A stretch of DNA of 8,969 nucleotides from Betaproteobacteria bacterium (GTDB taxonomy: Bacteria; Pseudomonadota; Gammaproteobacteria; Burkholderiales; Burkholderiaceae_C), in contig RFWA01000087.1 in NCBI GenBank assembly GCA_009922295.1, forward strand, positions 1 to 8,969, read 5' to 3'. A program made the position numbers and the translations under genes. Below, piece by piece: positions 1-7,009 of the stretch (the first letter of the stretch is position 1; each line of letters opens with the position of its first letter). The notes beneath the pieces are model-generated. The model ran no database searches, was not told the origin of the DNA, and was given only the letters and a program-made list of their open reading frames with translations.

Positions 1-151
1 TCGAGTGGTAGCGTCACCCAAGGTGATCGAGTTGTTTCTGGATGAGGAAAGCCAGCATCTGGCGGGGCTGAGCGAGTTCATTGGCAAGCCTGTTTCCTTG
101 CAGAGCGAGACCGCCATGGGGCAGGAGCAATACGATATCGTGCTGATTTGA
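1..151 (+). CDS. rng: Ribonuclease G, C-terminal end (partial)
   Basis: The frame starting at base 2 stays open to a TGA at 149-151 and gives a 49-residue tail with the stretches VIELFLDEESQHLAGL, FIGKPVSLQ and EQYDIVLI. This combination (a short helix with DEES, then an IGKP-[IV]-x-LQ strand, then a terminal EQ[YF]D[IV]VL) matches my memory of the C-terminus of RNase G in Burkholderiales. RNase G is a cytoplasmic endoribonuclease of the RNase E/G family that matures the 16S rRNA 5' end and turns over mRNAs. The catalytic and S1 domains lie left of the window, so the identification rests only on this tail. The stop overlaps a possible TTG start of the next gene. Confidence 0.72.
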   Translation, partial: RVVASPKVIELFLDEESQHLAGLSEFIGKPVSLQSETAMGQEQYDIVLI

Positions 152-168
152 AAGATGCGGCCTTGCTC

Positions 169-924
169 ATGACAGCCCCAATTCCGATTTTGATGTACCA
201 CCAGGTGGATGCGCCGCCGCCCAAGGGCACGCCCATGCGTGGGCTGGTGGTGTCGCCCGCCGCATTCGCTCGGCAGATGGCCATGCTGCGCGCCCTGGGC
301 TTTACCGGGATGTCGATGCAACATTTGTTGCCTTATCTGACCGGACAAAAAAAAGGCCGTGTCTTTGGGATCACCTTTGACGATGGCTACGAAAACAACC
401 TGCGCTGCGCCTTGCCCGTGCTCCAGCGTTTTGGTTTTTCGTCAACCTGCTACGTGGTGGCAGACCGGGTGGGCCAGTGCAACGACTGGGACCGAGAGCG
501 TGGCGTGCCGCAGGTGCCCCTGATGACAGCAGCGCAAATGCAGGCCTGGGTCGACGCCGGCCAGGAGATTGGCTCGCACACCCTGACGCACCAGGACCTG
601 CCAAAATTGGACTTGGCCCAGCAGCGGCACGAGATAGCCGATGCCCGCCTGGTGCTGGAGGCCTTGGTGCGCCAGCCCGGTGGCGTACGGAATTTCTGCT
701 ACCCCTACGGCGGGTTTGATCAAGGGGCGGTCAGCTGCGCTCGAGAGGCGGGCTACGACACGGCCACCACCACGGTTCGGGGCCGGGTAAACAGTTGCAG
801 TAACGGCGATCTGTTGACCCTGCCCCGGGTGTTGATCAGCCGCACTACAACCTGCATCCACCTCGCGCTGAAGTGTTTGAGCCGGTATGAAGATCGACGG
901 GGCCCTGGTTTGTCTAGCGCCTAG
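169..924 (+). CDS. Polysaccharide deacetylase family protein (NodB homology domain)
   Basis: This 251-residue protein carries the NodB/CE4 metal-dependent deacetylase motifs. Motif 1 is TFDDGY at residues 69-74, with the general-base and metal Asp pair at 71-72. Motif 2 is SHTLTH at 136-141, whose His137 and His141 should bind metal. A FCYPYGGF segment at 177-184 corresponds to motif 3. CE4 enzymes remove N- or O-acetyl groups from glycans. No signal peptide or membrane segment is visible, so it may act in the cytoplasm on a precursor, or the substrate may be a nucleotide- or lipid-linked sugar. Start choice is uncertain: ATG 169 is used because the conserved block begins directly after it (PIPILMYHQVD), but an in-frame TTG at 148 overlapping the rng stop would add seven residues, and neither has a clear Shine-Dalgarno sequence. 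The neighbouring sugar genes suggest LPS or exopolysaccharide modification; the substrate is unknown. Confidence 0.88.
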   Translation: MTAPIPILMYHQVDAPPPKGTPMRGLVVSPAAFARQMAMLRALGFTGMSMQHLLPYLTGQKKGRVFGITFDDGYENNLRCALPVLQRFGFSSTCYVVADRVGQCNDWDRERGVPQVPLMTAAQMQAWVDAGQEIGSHTLTHQDLPKLDLAQQRHEIADARLVLEALVRQPGGVRNFCYPYGGFDQGAVSCAREAGYDTATTTVRGRVNSCSNGDLLTLPRVLISRTTTCIHLALKCLSRYEDRRGPGLSSA

Positions 925-979
925 ATTGTCAGTTCAATTAGATTTTTAAAATACACCTTAATTCAATCGGTAAGCCAAA
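925..979 (+). promoter_or_regulatory. A+T-rich intergenic gap with possible promoter for the SDR gene
   Basis: This 55-bp gap is markedly richer in A+T than its flanks. It contains TTGTCA at 926-931 and TAAAAT at 947-952, which resemble sigma-70 -35 and -10 boxes, but the 15-bp spacer is shorter than optimal. A weak ribosome-binding sequence GGTAAG lies at 969-974, five bases before the ATG at 980. The call is tentative; read-through from the deacetylase gene is equally possible. Confidence 0.28.
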
Positions 980-1828
980 ATGAATATATTGCTGACAGGC
1001 GCCGACGGTAACTTTGGTTCGGAGTTTTGCAAACAGGTCTTGCAAAAAAACGCGGGAAGGGTGACCACGGTGGGTCGCGGCGATTGGGGCGAACTTGATG
1101 AGAAAATGGCATCCTCGGAGGTCGTTGTCCATGCTGCCAGTGACCTTCGCACTTCTGCCAGTTTGGAGCCTTACCGCCTGCTTGACTCAAATGTGATGTC
1201 AACGGCCACCTTGCTGGAATCTGCTCGTCGCCAACGCGTCAAACGTCTCGTATTCATGAGCAGTTGTGCGGTTTATGGCGAAGATATGCGCACTGGGGAG
1301 GACAGCCTGTGCTGTCCGATCACGATCAATGGGATCAGCAAGCATTTGAACGAAAAACTTGTCGCTCAATTTTGTGAGGCCAATGGCATTGAATACCAGA
1401 TCCTGAGGGTCTTCAATACCTATGGAGGGAGAGACAGGTTCTCCATTTTCAGCAAACTCAAAAACGCTTTGACAAGTGGATCTGTCTTCACACTCAACAA
1501 CGACGGGCGAATGCAGCGAGACTTTATTCATGTGCGAGACGTTGCTGCTATCGTGCTCAATTTAGCCACGCTGGGCATCAAACACACGCACATGAATATC
1601 GGGACCGGAGTAGCCACAAAAATTTCAAAGCTGGTTGAAATGGTGGCTGCGAGATTTCCGGAGCTCCTTATTCAACCCGGCCAAAGCCGGGAAGCAGAGT
1701 ATTCTCGCGCCGATACAACAAGGCTCCGGGAATACTGGGATGGAAGCTTTATTCGCATTGAGGACTACATTCTTGAGAATTTCGTCGAGGAACTGTCGGT
1801 GCTGAGGGCAAGCCGGGCCCATGCTTAG
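980..1828 (+). CDS. NAD(P)-dependent epimerase/dehydratase-like protein (extended SDR) with Asn in place of the catalytic Tyr
   Basis: This 282-residue protein has the extended-SDR layout used by nucleotide-sugar epimerases and dehydratases. The Rossmann loop TGADGNFG is at residues 6-13, HAAS at 51-54, the structural Asn at 71, MSSCAVYG at 93-100 (Ser95 aligns with the catalytic Ser/Thr), and the sugar-binding RDFIHVRDVA at 180-189. In this family the active site normally reads YGxSK; here it reads NGISK at 117-121, so the Lys is kept but the Tyr is Asn (codon AAT, 1328-1330). Normal proton-relay chemistry would therefore be impaired, or another residue substitutes. It is slightly shorter than typical GalE-type enzymes (about 310-340 residues). 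The gene is more A+T-rich than its left neighbour and is the only one in the glycan block facing the minus-strand pair, which fits insertion or exchange. It may build a sugar nucleotide for LPS, but the substrate cannot be told from sequence. Confidence 0.85.
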   Translation: MNILLTGADGNFGSEFCKQVLQKNAGRVTTVGRGDWGELDEKMASSEVVVHAASDLRTSASLEPYRLLDSNVMSTATLLESARRQRVKRLVFMSSCAVYGEDMRTGEDSLCCPITINGISKHLNEKLVAQFCEANGIEYQILRVFNTYGGRDRFSIFSKLKNALTSGSVFTLNNDGRMQRDFIHVRDVAAIVLNLATLGIKHTHMNIGTGVATKISKLVEMVAARFPELLIQPGQSREAEYSRADTTRLREYWDGSFIRIEDYILENFVEELSVLRASRAHA

Positions 1829-1879
1829 AGGAACCGATCGGTTTGATCCTGTTATTTGTCAGGAACCCACGAAGAAAAG
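1829..1879. terminator. Convergent intergenic region with weak inverted repeats, possible bidirectional terminator
   Basis: This 51-bp gap lies between the stops of two converging genes. It contains a perfect 12-bp palindrome AACCGATCGGTT (1832-1843) and a small stem TCCTG/CAGGA (1847-1851 with 1860-1864) with an 8-base loop. Neither is followed by a strong T-run, and the palindrome has no loop of its own, so a classic intrinsic terminator is not established. It is listed because a terminator is expected between converging units. Confidence 0.22.
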
Positions 1880-3019
1880 TTACCGGGGAGCTGGACTCTT
1901 ATCATTCTTGGTCACCTTTCGGTAAACCTCGTAATATTTAAACTTGGCAACATCCCAACTGTATTTATTGGCGAATAGAAATCCGTTTTCTGCCAGTTTC
2001 AGACGCAAATCGGTGTTGAGGAAAACATCGCTCAGACCGGCCACCATACCTTGAACATCGTCAGGCGTCGGCAACAAAATTGCATCACCATGGTGCACCA
2101 ACAAACTGCCCATGTTGTTGTAAGGCTCCGTGGTGGTGATGACGGGTACGTGTTTTGCCATAGCTTCCAGAAGAACCATAGGGAACACATCTTGGGTGGT
2201 CGGGTGCGCCAGACAATCCATGGCCGCATACGCAGTTGGCATGTCACTGACCACGCCCATGAAACGGCATGTTTTACCCGGTCCTAATAAGTTCACAAGA
2301 TCGGTGTATTGGTTTGCCTGTGCCGGCTTTCCGACAACGATGACTTGGATGTCAAAGGGGAGCCGGGCTGCGGCCTTCAGCAGGGTACCTAAGCCCTTCT
2401 TTTTAAAATCATGCCCGACGAACCCGACCGTCATGATGGAAGGGTTCAAGCCCAGCGTCTCCCGCGCAGTCCTTTTTTCCGTTAAGGTCAACTGCCGCTC
2501 AGGAATGTCGACTCCAGGCGGCACCACGCTGCTTGCCGGTAACAATGGCATGACCTCCCTCGTTTCGTCATGAACAAACTGGGACACAAAAACGCTGTGG
2601 TGGCCGGCGGTGTACAAGCGTTTCTTTTCTAACCACAGGTAGGCCAGCAATCTGGGACTTAAGGCGATGCGCCATGAACTCATGCCTTTTTGCTTCAGGC
2701 TGGCGTGAACCGTTTTGACGCTGACCGTCTGCACATCACCGTGCGTCAGGTTCTCATAAGAGTGAACAACGTCAAAGCCATGTCTGGTCACACGCTTGGT
2801 GTACCAGCTAAACCAAAGTTGGTTGAGCCAGCGGCTACGCACGGCTAACTTGGGGACCCGAATATGCTTGAAAACTGCCGTCGATTGGTCAAAATCTTGC
2901 GAGACAACGGTGATATTGCATTCGCCAAGCATGGCTGTTGCCAGTGAAACAGCCAAACTTTCGGCTCCCCCGCCAATTTTGGAAAAATTGCGGGTCAGTA
3001 TGGCGAGGTTGGTTTTCAT
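1880..3019 (-). CDS. Glycosyltransferase family 4 (GT-B fold), probable LPS core or surface glycan
   Basis: This 379-residue protein has the two-domain GT-B layout. The N-terminal acceptor loop is GGGAES (residues 16-21). The second domain holds a GHDFKKKGL motif (202-210, the usual GR-x-x-x-KG site) and the donor-binding stretch TTQDVFPMVLLEAMA near 274-288. The GT4 E-x7-E pair appears as Asp277-x7-Glu285, a variant I recall in WaaG-like enzymes. No signal peptide or membrane span is seen, so it should act at the cytoplasmic face using a nucleotide-sugar donor. It lies 60 bp downstream of msbA on the same strand and is probably co-transcribed. This supports a role in adding a sugar to the LPS core before MsbA flips it. 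WaaG is the nearest family guess, but the sugar and linkage are not determined. Base composition is lower in GC than msbA. The ATG at 3019 has no strong Shine-Dalgarno upstream. Confidence 0.88.
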   Translation of the reverse strand: MKTNLAILTRNFSKIGGGAESLAVSLATAMLGECNITVVSQDFDQSTAVFKHIRVPKLAVRSRWLNQLWFSWYTKRVTRHGFDVVHSYENLTHGDVQTVSVKTVHASLKQKGMSSWRIALSPRLLAYLWLEKKRLYTAGHHSVFVSQFVHDETREVMPLLPASSVVPPGVDIPERQLTLTEKRTARETLGLNPSIMTVGFVGHDFKKKGLGTLLKAAARLPFDIQVIVVGKPAQANQYTDLVNLLGPGKTCRFMGVVSDMPTAYAAMDCLAHPTTQDVFPMVLLEAMAKHVPVITTTEPYNNMGSLLVHHGDAILLPTPDDVQGMVAGLSDVFLNTDLRLKLAENGFLFANKYSWDVAKFKYYEVYRKVTKNDKSPAPR

Positions 3020-3079
3020 GGCCAGTCTAGACTCAGTGGGCGGTGTGTCAATTCGGCACTTAATGGCTAAAGCGCCGCA

Positions 3080-4852
3080 TTAAACGAGGTTGGCCGGCCC
3101 TTTTTGTTCGTGGGATCCTGCCCGGAACAGTCGCGCATAGTGGCCGTCCTGTTGCATGAGTTCTGTGTGGGTCCCTGTCTCGACAATCAGGCCGGCGTCC
3201 AAGACCACGATGCGGTTGGCGTGTTGCACTGTCGAGAGGCGGTGTGCAATGACCAGTGTGGTCCGATGCTGCATCAGTCGCTCCAAAGCGTCCTGCACGG
3301 CTCGCTCGGACTCTGCGTCCAGTGCCGACGTGGCCTCGTCAAGGATGAGGATAGGGGCATTCTTGTACAACGCGCGGGCGATGGCCAGCCGTTGGCGTTG
3401 TCCGCCAGACAATTGCATTGCGTTGTGTCCGACTTCGGTATCAACGCCTGCTGGAAGGGCAGCTATAAAGCCCGCGAGATTGGCGGCAGCCAGGCAATCC
3501 AGCACCCGGGCGCGATCCATGCCTTGCCCTAATGCAACGTTGTCGGCAATGCTGCCGCTGAGCATCACCACATGCTGGCTGACCAGCGCGAACTGTCGGC
3601 GTAGCGACTCGATGTCCCATTGCCGCACATCTTTGCCATCAATTTCAAGGACGCCGGTCGTGAGTTCGACAAACCGGGGCAGCAGATTCACCAGGGTGGT
3701 CTTGCCCGCACCAGAGGGTCCCACTAGAGCCACTGTTTCACCAGGCTGTATTGTCAGGTTGAGGTACGCGAGCGCTGGTAGTCCATCTTCATGGAAGCGG
3801 ACTGAGACGTCATTAAAGCGGATATGCCCATTCGCCCGGACTGGGTCAAAGCTGCCGCCAGACTCTACCGGGATCGTTTCAAGCAAATCAAGGCCGCGCT
3901 CAATGGCCACCAGCCCTCGAGTGATCGGGCTCGCCAATTCGGATAAGTGCTTGAGCGGTGCGACCAGCATCAGCATGGCTGTGACAAATGCCACGAAACC
4001 GCCCACCGAGGTGGTCTGGTCGGCGCTCTGTAGCAGCGCTACGCTGATGACCGAAGACAGCGCTACGGCAGCCAGCATCTGGGTTAGCGGTGTCATGGCC
4101 GAGCCAGCCGCTGTTGATTTCATGGATAGCCGGCGCAGCCCGTCGGCCAGTAAGAAAAAGCGATCCGCCTGAGCCCGCTGCGCACCCTGTACCCGCACAT
4201 CTCGGTGAGCCAATACATTCTCTTCAACCACATAAGCCAGTTTGTCGGTAGCCGCCTGGCTACTCTTGGTCAGACGGTACAAGCGCTTGGACAGCGTGCG
4301 CATCACCACCGCCACAGCGGGAAACAGTGCCGCCACGATCAGGGTGAGCTTCCAGTTCAGAATCATCAGGTAAGTCAGCAGCGCCAGCAGGGTGACACTG
4401 TCCCTGGTTAGCGTCATCAGCGCACTCACCAGCAAGGTCGAGCCGGTTTGTACCTCGTACACGATGGTGTTGGCCAACGCGCTGGACGACTGTTGTGAAA
4501 ATAGGCTGAGCTGTGCCCGCTGAAGCCGCTCGAACATGGCAGTTCTGAGCACCAGAAGGCCCTGGGTGGTCAGTTTTGCCAGCGCGACTTGTGCAATGAA
4601 GCCTGCTAAGCCACGAACGCCAAACAAAAGAATCAGAGCAACCGGCACCATCCAGACGGCCAGGCTGCGCTGCTGAAAGCCCCGGTCCAGCAGCGGCTGC
4701 AGCAGGGCGGGAATCAGTGGTTCGGTCATGGACATGGTGACAGTTGCCACCACAGCAACAACCCATGCGGACCGGGGCTGAGCGAAATGGCGGCCCACTC
4801 GCGCGAGGCGTGGCAACAAGGCACTCGTATTTTTGGCGAGCGCCTGGGTCAT
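3080..4852 (-). CDS. msbA: Lipid A export ABC transporter MsbA (permease-ATPase half transporter)
   Basis: This 590-residue half-transporter has an N-terminal six-helix type IV exporter domain (about residues 28-315) fused to an ABC ATPase domain (about 342-577). The ATPase motifs are intact: Walker A GPSGAGKTT at 378-386, Q-loop Gln426, signature LSGGQ at 481-485, Walker B ILILDE at 501-506 and switch His537. Length and order match MsbA (about 580 residues in E. coli). A homodimer in the inner membrane would flip lipid A-core from the cytoplasmic to the periplasmic leaflet using ATP. The flanking GT4 and GT2 genes fit this substrate, which is why MsbA is preferred over a drug exporter of the same fold. 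It is transcribed divergently from the GT2 gene, with the GT4 gene 60 bp downstream. Start ATG 4852 gives a normal short cytoplasmic N-terminus. Confidence 0.88.
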   Translation of the reverse strand: MTQALAKNTSALLPRLARVGRHFAQPRSAWVVAVVATVTMSMTEPLIPALLQPLLDRGFQQRSLAVWMVPVALILLFGVRGLAGFIAQVALAKLTTQGLLVLRTAMFERLQRAQLSLFSQQSSSALANTIVYEVQTGSTLLVSALMTLTRDSVTLLALLTYLMILNWKLTLIVAALFPAVAVVMRTLSKRLYRLTKSSQAATDKLAYVVEENVLAHRDVRVQGAQRAQADRFFLLADGLRRLSMKSTAAGSAMTPLTQMLAAVALSSVISVALLQSADQTTSVGGFVAFVTAMLMLVAPLKHLSELASPITRGLVAIERGLDLLETIPVESGGSFDPVRANGHIRFNDVSVRFHEDGLPALAYLNLTIQPGETVALVGPSGAGKTTLVNLLPRFVELTTGVLEIDGKDVRQWDIESLRRQFALVSQHVVMLSGSIADNVALGQGMDRARVLDCLAAANLAGFIAALPAGVDTEVGHNAMQLSGGQRQRLAIARALYKNAPILILDEATSALDAESERAVQDALERLMQHRTTLVIAHRLSTVQHANRIVVLDAGLIVETGTHTELMQQDGHYARLFRAGSHEQKGPANLV

Positions 4853-4945
4853 AGCGTTGGTTTTTGGAGTAGCACCGGTGGATTATCGGGCCTGAGGTTC
4901 ATTCGGCTATGCTTGGGGCGGTTCATCGTTCCAGCCACTCCGCCT
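4853..4945. promoter_or_regulatory. Divergent intergenic region, candidate promoters for msbA and GT2
   Basis: About 93 bp separates the msbA start from the preferred GT2 start. On the plus strand TTGGTT (4857-4862) and GATTAT (4881-4886) are separated by 18 bp, an acceptable sigma-70 arrangement. On the minus strand the reverse complement of 4882-4887 reads GATAAT, one base from the -10 consensus, about 29 bp before the msbA ATG, although its -35 is poor. The two -10 candidates overlap, so the promoters could compete. Both are consensus reading only. Confidence 0.3.
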
Positions 4946-5713
4946 GTGTCACTCAGCGTCATCATCATCACCCTCAATGAGGCAAGCAATATTGCCGACT
5001 GTCTTGCCGGCGTTTCATTTGCCGACGAAATCGTGGTGTTGGATTCAGGCAGCATCGACCAAACCGCGGAGCTAGCCCGCGCAGCCGGCGCAGTCGTGCA
5101 CATCAGGCCTGACTGGCCCGGGTTTGGCCCGCAGAAAAACCGGGCATTGGCGCTTGCCGGTTGTGACTGGGTATTGTCCCTGGATGCCGACGAGCGGGTC
5201 ACGCCCGAGCTTGCGGCCCAAATTCAGCAGGCCATGGCGGGTGGGGGCGGGCTGGCTTACAAGCTGCCCCGCCTGACTCAGTTTTGCGGGCGCTGGATTT
5301 ACCATTGTGGATGGACGCCAGACCATGTCCTGCGGCTGTTCCGACGAGGCACTGCTCGGTTCACTGACGACATGGTTCATGAGCGACTGGTACTTAGCCA
5401 AGGTAAAATGAAAAGCTTGCAAGCCCCACTACTTCATTTTAGTTACCCGACGCCGGCTCACTATTGGCGAAAACTCGACCAATACAGCCAGGCCTGGGCC
5501 CGGCAACGTCATGCGATGGGACAGACGACGTCCATGAGTCGGGCTGCTTTGGCGGGGGTGGTAGCATTCGTGCGTGCCTATATTTTTCGCCTTGGTTTTC
5601 TCGATGGCGCCATGGGCTTCGCTGTGTGTACCATGCAGGCTCAAGCGGCTTTTGGGAAATACTTTGCACTCTATTGCTTGAATCAGGACCATGAAGCCCC
5701 GACGAATCCTTGA
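4946..5713 (+). CDS. Glycosyltransferase family 2, WaaE/KdtX-like LPS core glycosyltransferase
   Basis: This 255-residue GT-A protein begins SLSVIIITLNEASNI, the usual start of LPS-core GT2 enzymes. VVLDSGSIDQT (residues 30-40) and KNRAL (64-68) bind the nucleotide. LSLDADERV (78-85) holds the DxD metal site (Asp80, Asp82), and a later CGWTPDHVLRLF ... VHE block (121-146) is typical of the WaaE/KdtX group, which adds a hexose to the inner core heptose. GTG 4946 is chosen because it places the conserved strand at the N-terminus and gives the usual length. The frame is open upstream (TTG 4913, ATG 4787), but starting at ATG 4787 would add 53 non-conserved residues antisense to the msbA start. 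No start has a convincing Shine-Dalgarno. A C-terminal hydrophobic helix (about 200-228) could attach it to the inner membrane. The 3' end overlaps tolB by 23 nt, so the two are probably translated from one message. Confidence 0.85.
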   Translation: MSLSVIIITLNEASNIADCLAGVSFADEIVVLDSGSIDQTAELARAAGAVVHIRPDWPGFGPQKNRALALAGCDWVLSLDADERVTPELAAQIQQAMAGGGGLAYKLPRLTQFCGRWIYHCGWTPDHVLRLFRRGTARFTDDMVHERLVLSQGKMKSLQAPLLHFSYPTPAHYWRKLDQYSQAWARQRHAMGQTTSMSRAALAGVVAFVRAYIFRLGFLDGAMGFAVCTMQAQAAFGKYFALYCLNQDHEAPTNP

Positions 5714-6995
5714 CCTTTACAAGCTGTTACGTCTTGTCTTGACTGGGCTAATGCTCCTGGTTACAGGTTCGGTTCATGCCCAATTCAAGGTAGACGTCAC
5801 CGGTGTAGGCATGCGGCAGTTGCCGATCGCAGTCGCGCCATTTCGGGGCGAAGACAGTTCGCCTCAAAAGCTGGGAACCATTGTGCAAGCCGATCTGGAG
5901 CGCAGTGGACAGTTCGTCGGACTCCCTGTGGGGGGTGTGGTCTTGGATGAGTTGTCGCGCCCAGACTTCACAAACTGGCGACAAAAAGGCGCAGATTCGC
6001 TGCTGACGGGTAGCGTGACCAGGCTGATTGATGGCCGTTTCGATGTGCGCTTTCGTTTGTGGGACGCGGTACGGGGCCAAGATCTGGGTGGGGAAAAGTA
6101 TGCGGTGAACCAGTCAGACTTGCGCTTGGTGTCGCATCGAATTTCTGACTTCGTCTACGAGAAGTTGACCGGGGAGAAAGGCGTTTTTTCAACCCGAATT
6201 GCCTACGTCACTCGCAGTGGTACGCGCTACCAGCTTTGGGTCGCCGATGCCGATGGCGAAAACGCTCAATCAGCCTTAAGCAGTGCTGAGCCCATTATTT
6301 CGCCGGCCTGGTCACCGGATGGCACTCAGCTGGCCTATGTGTCATTTGAGTCGCGCAAGCCGGTGGTCTATACGCATGACGTGGGTTCCGGCAAGCGGCG
6401 CCTGCTCGCCAATTTTCGCGGCTCCAACAGCGCGCCCGCCTGGTCACCCGACGGTCAGTCCCTGGTCATGACCCTGAGCCGAGATGGCGGCTCGCAGTTA
6501 TTTGCCCTGAGTGCTGCTGGCGGGGAGCCACGACGTCTTGGGCAGTCAGGCAGCATTGACACGGAGCCGACGTATTCGCCAGACGGCAAGGAGATTTATT
6601 TTGTGAGTGACCGTGGGGGAAGCCCTCAGATCTACAAAATGGCTGCGACGGGCGGCACAGCTGACCGGGTGACATTCGCAGGGACCTACAATATCTCGCC
6701 AGCCATCAGCCCTGACGGGCGCTCGATGGCCTACATTTCCCGCACTAACGGCGCTTTTCGAGTGAGTTTGATGGATCTGGCCAGTGGTGGAATCACTGTC
6801 CTGACTGAAACAACATCAGATGAAAGCCCCAGCTTTTCGCCCAATGGCCGGCTTATTGTTTATGCAACCCAGCTGGACGGTCGTGAAGCCCTCATGACCG
6901 CCACGCTGGACGGCAGAAACAAGGCTAAGCTTAATGGGCAAAGCGGTGACATTCGCGAGCCCCACTGGGGGCCTTTCCAGAAACAACAGTTTTGA
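5691..6995 (+). CDS. tolB: Tol-Pal system periplasmic beta-propeller protein TolB
   Basis: This 434-residue protein has a Sec signal peptide (basic MKPRR, hydrophobic core to about residue 26, likely cut after Ala30 in SVHA-Q). An N-terminal domain follows (about 31-170) with IAVAPFRGED, then a propeller built of PD40-type blades. The repeated signature W/x-SPDG appears at SPAWSPDGTQLAYVS, APAWSPDGQ, PTYSPDGKEIYFVSD, PAISPDGRSMAYIS and PSFSPNGRLIVYAT. Length matches TolB of other proteobacteria (about 430). TolB binds Pal in the periplasm and is released by TolA, freeing Pal to bind peptidoglycan at the division site. pal and cpoB follow directly, as expected. The odd part is upstream: the start lies inside the GT2 gene (23-nt overlap), where tolA would normally stand. 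An AGGA at 5685-5688 sits too close to the ATG to be an ideal ribosome site. Confidence 0.97.
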   Translation: MKPRRILDLYKLLRLVLTGLMLLVTGSVHAQFKVDVTGVGMRQLPIAVAPFRGEDSSPQKLGTIVQADLERSGQFVGLPVGGVVLDELSRPDFTNWRQKGADSLLTGSVTRLIDGRFDVRFRLWDAVRGQDLGGEKYAVNQSDLRLVSHRISDFVYEKLTGEKGVFSTRIAYVTRSGTRYQLWVADADGENAQSALSSAEPIISPAWSPDGTQLAYVSFESRKPVVYTHDVGSGKRRLLANFRGSNSAPAWSPDGQSLVMTLSRDGGSQLFALSAAGGEPRRLGQSGSIDTEPTYSPDGKEIYFVSDRGGSPQIYKMAATGGTADRVTFAGTYNISPAISPDGRSMAYISRTNGAFRVSLMDLASGGITVLTETTSDESPSFSPNGRLIVYATQLDGREALMTATLDGRNKAKLNGQSGDIREPHWGPFQKQQF

Positions 6996-6998
6996 AAC

Positions 6999-7002
6999 GG
7001 AG
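6999..7002 (+). promoter_or_regulatory. Shine-Dalgarno GGAG deciding the pal start
   Basis: GGAG lies seven bases before ATG 7010. This favours ATG 7010 over the in-frame TTG at 6992 that overlaps the tolB stop. Using ATG 7010 also gives a compact lipoprotein signal peptide beginning MKPVLIASLL. Confidence 0.75.
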
Positions 7003-7009
7003 TAATTTC

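Noticed and set aside
442..861. A 139-codon minus-strand frame
   Set aside because: It is antisense to the deacetylase gene, which has intact NodB motifs; no start signal or domain supports the reverse frame.
1832..1843. Perfect 12-bp palindrome AACCGATCGGTT as an operator site
   Set aside because: It lies between two converging gene ends, not upstream of any start, so an operator role is unlikely; at most it contributes to termination.
3156..4172. A 338-codon plus-strand open frame
   Set aside because: It is antisense to the MsbA gene, whose ATPase motifs are all intact; the translation has no recognisable domain and is typical of antisense frames in GC-rich genes.
6992..7009. TTG start for pal overlapping the tolB stop
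   Set aside because: ATG 7010 has GGAG at a 7-base spacing and gives a standard lipoprotein signal peptide; the TTG has no ribosome site.
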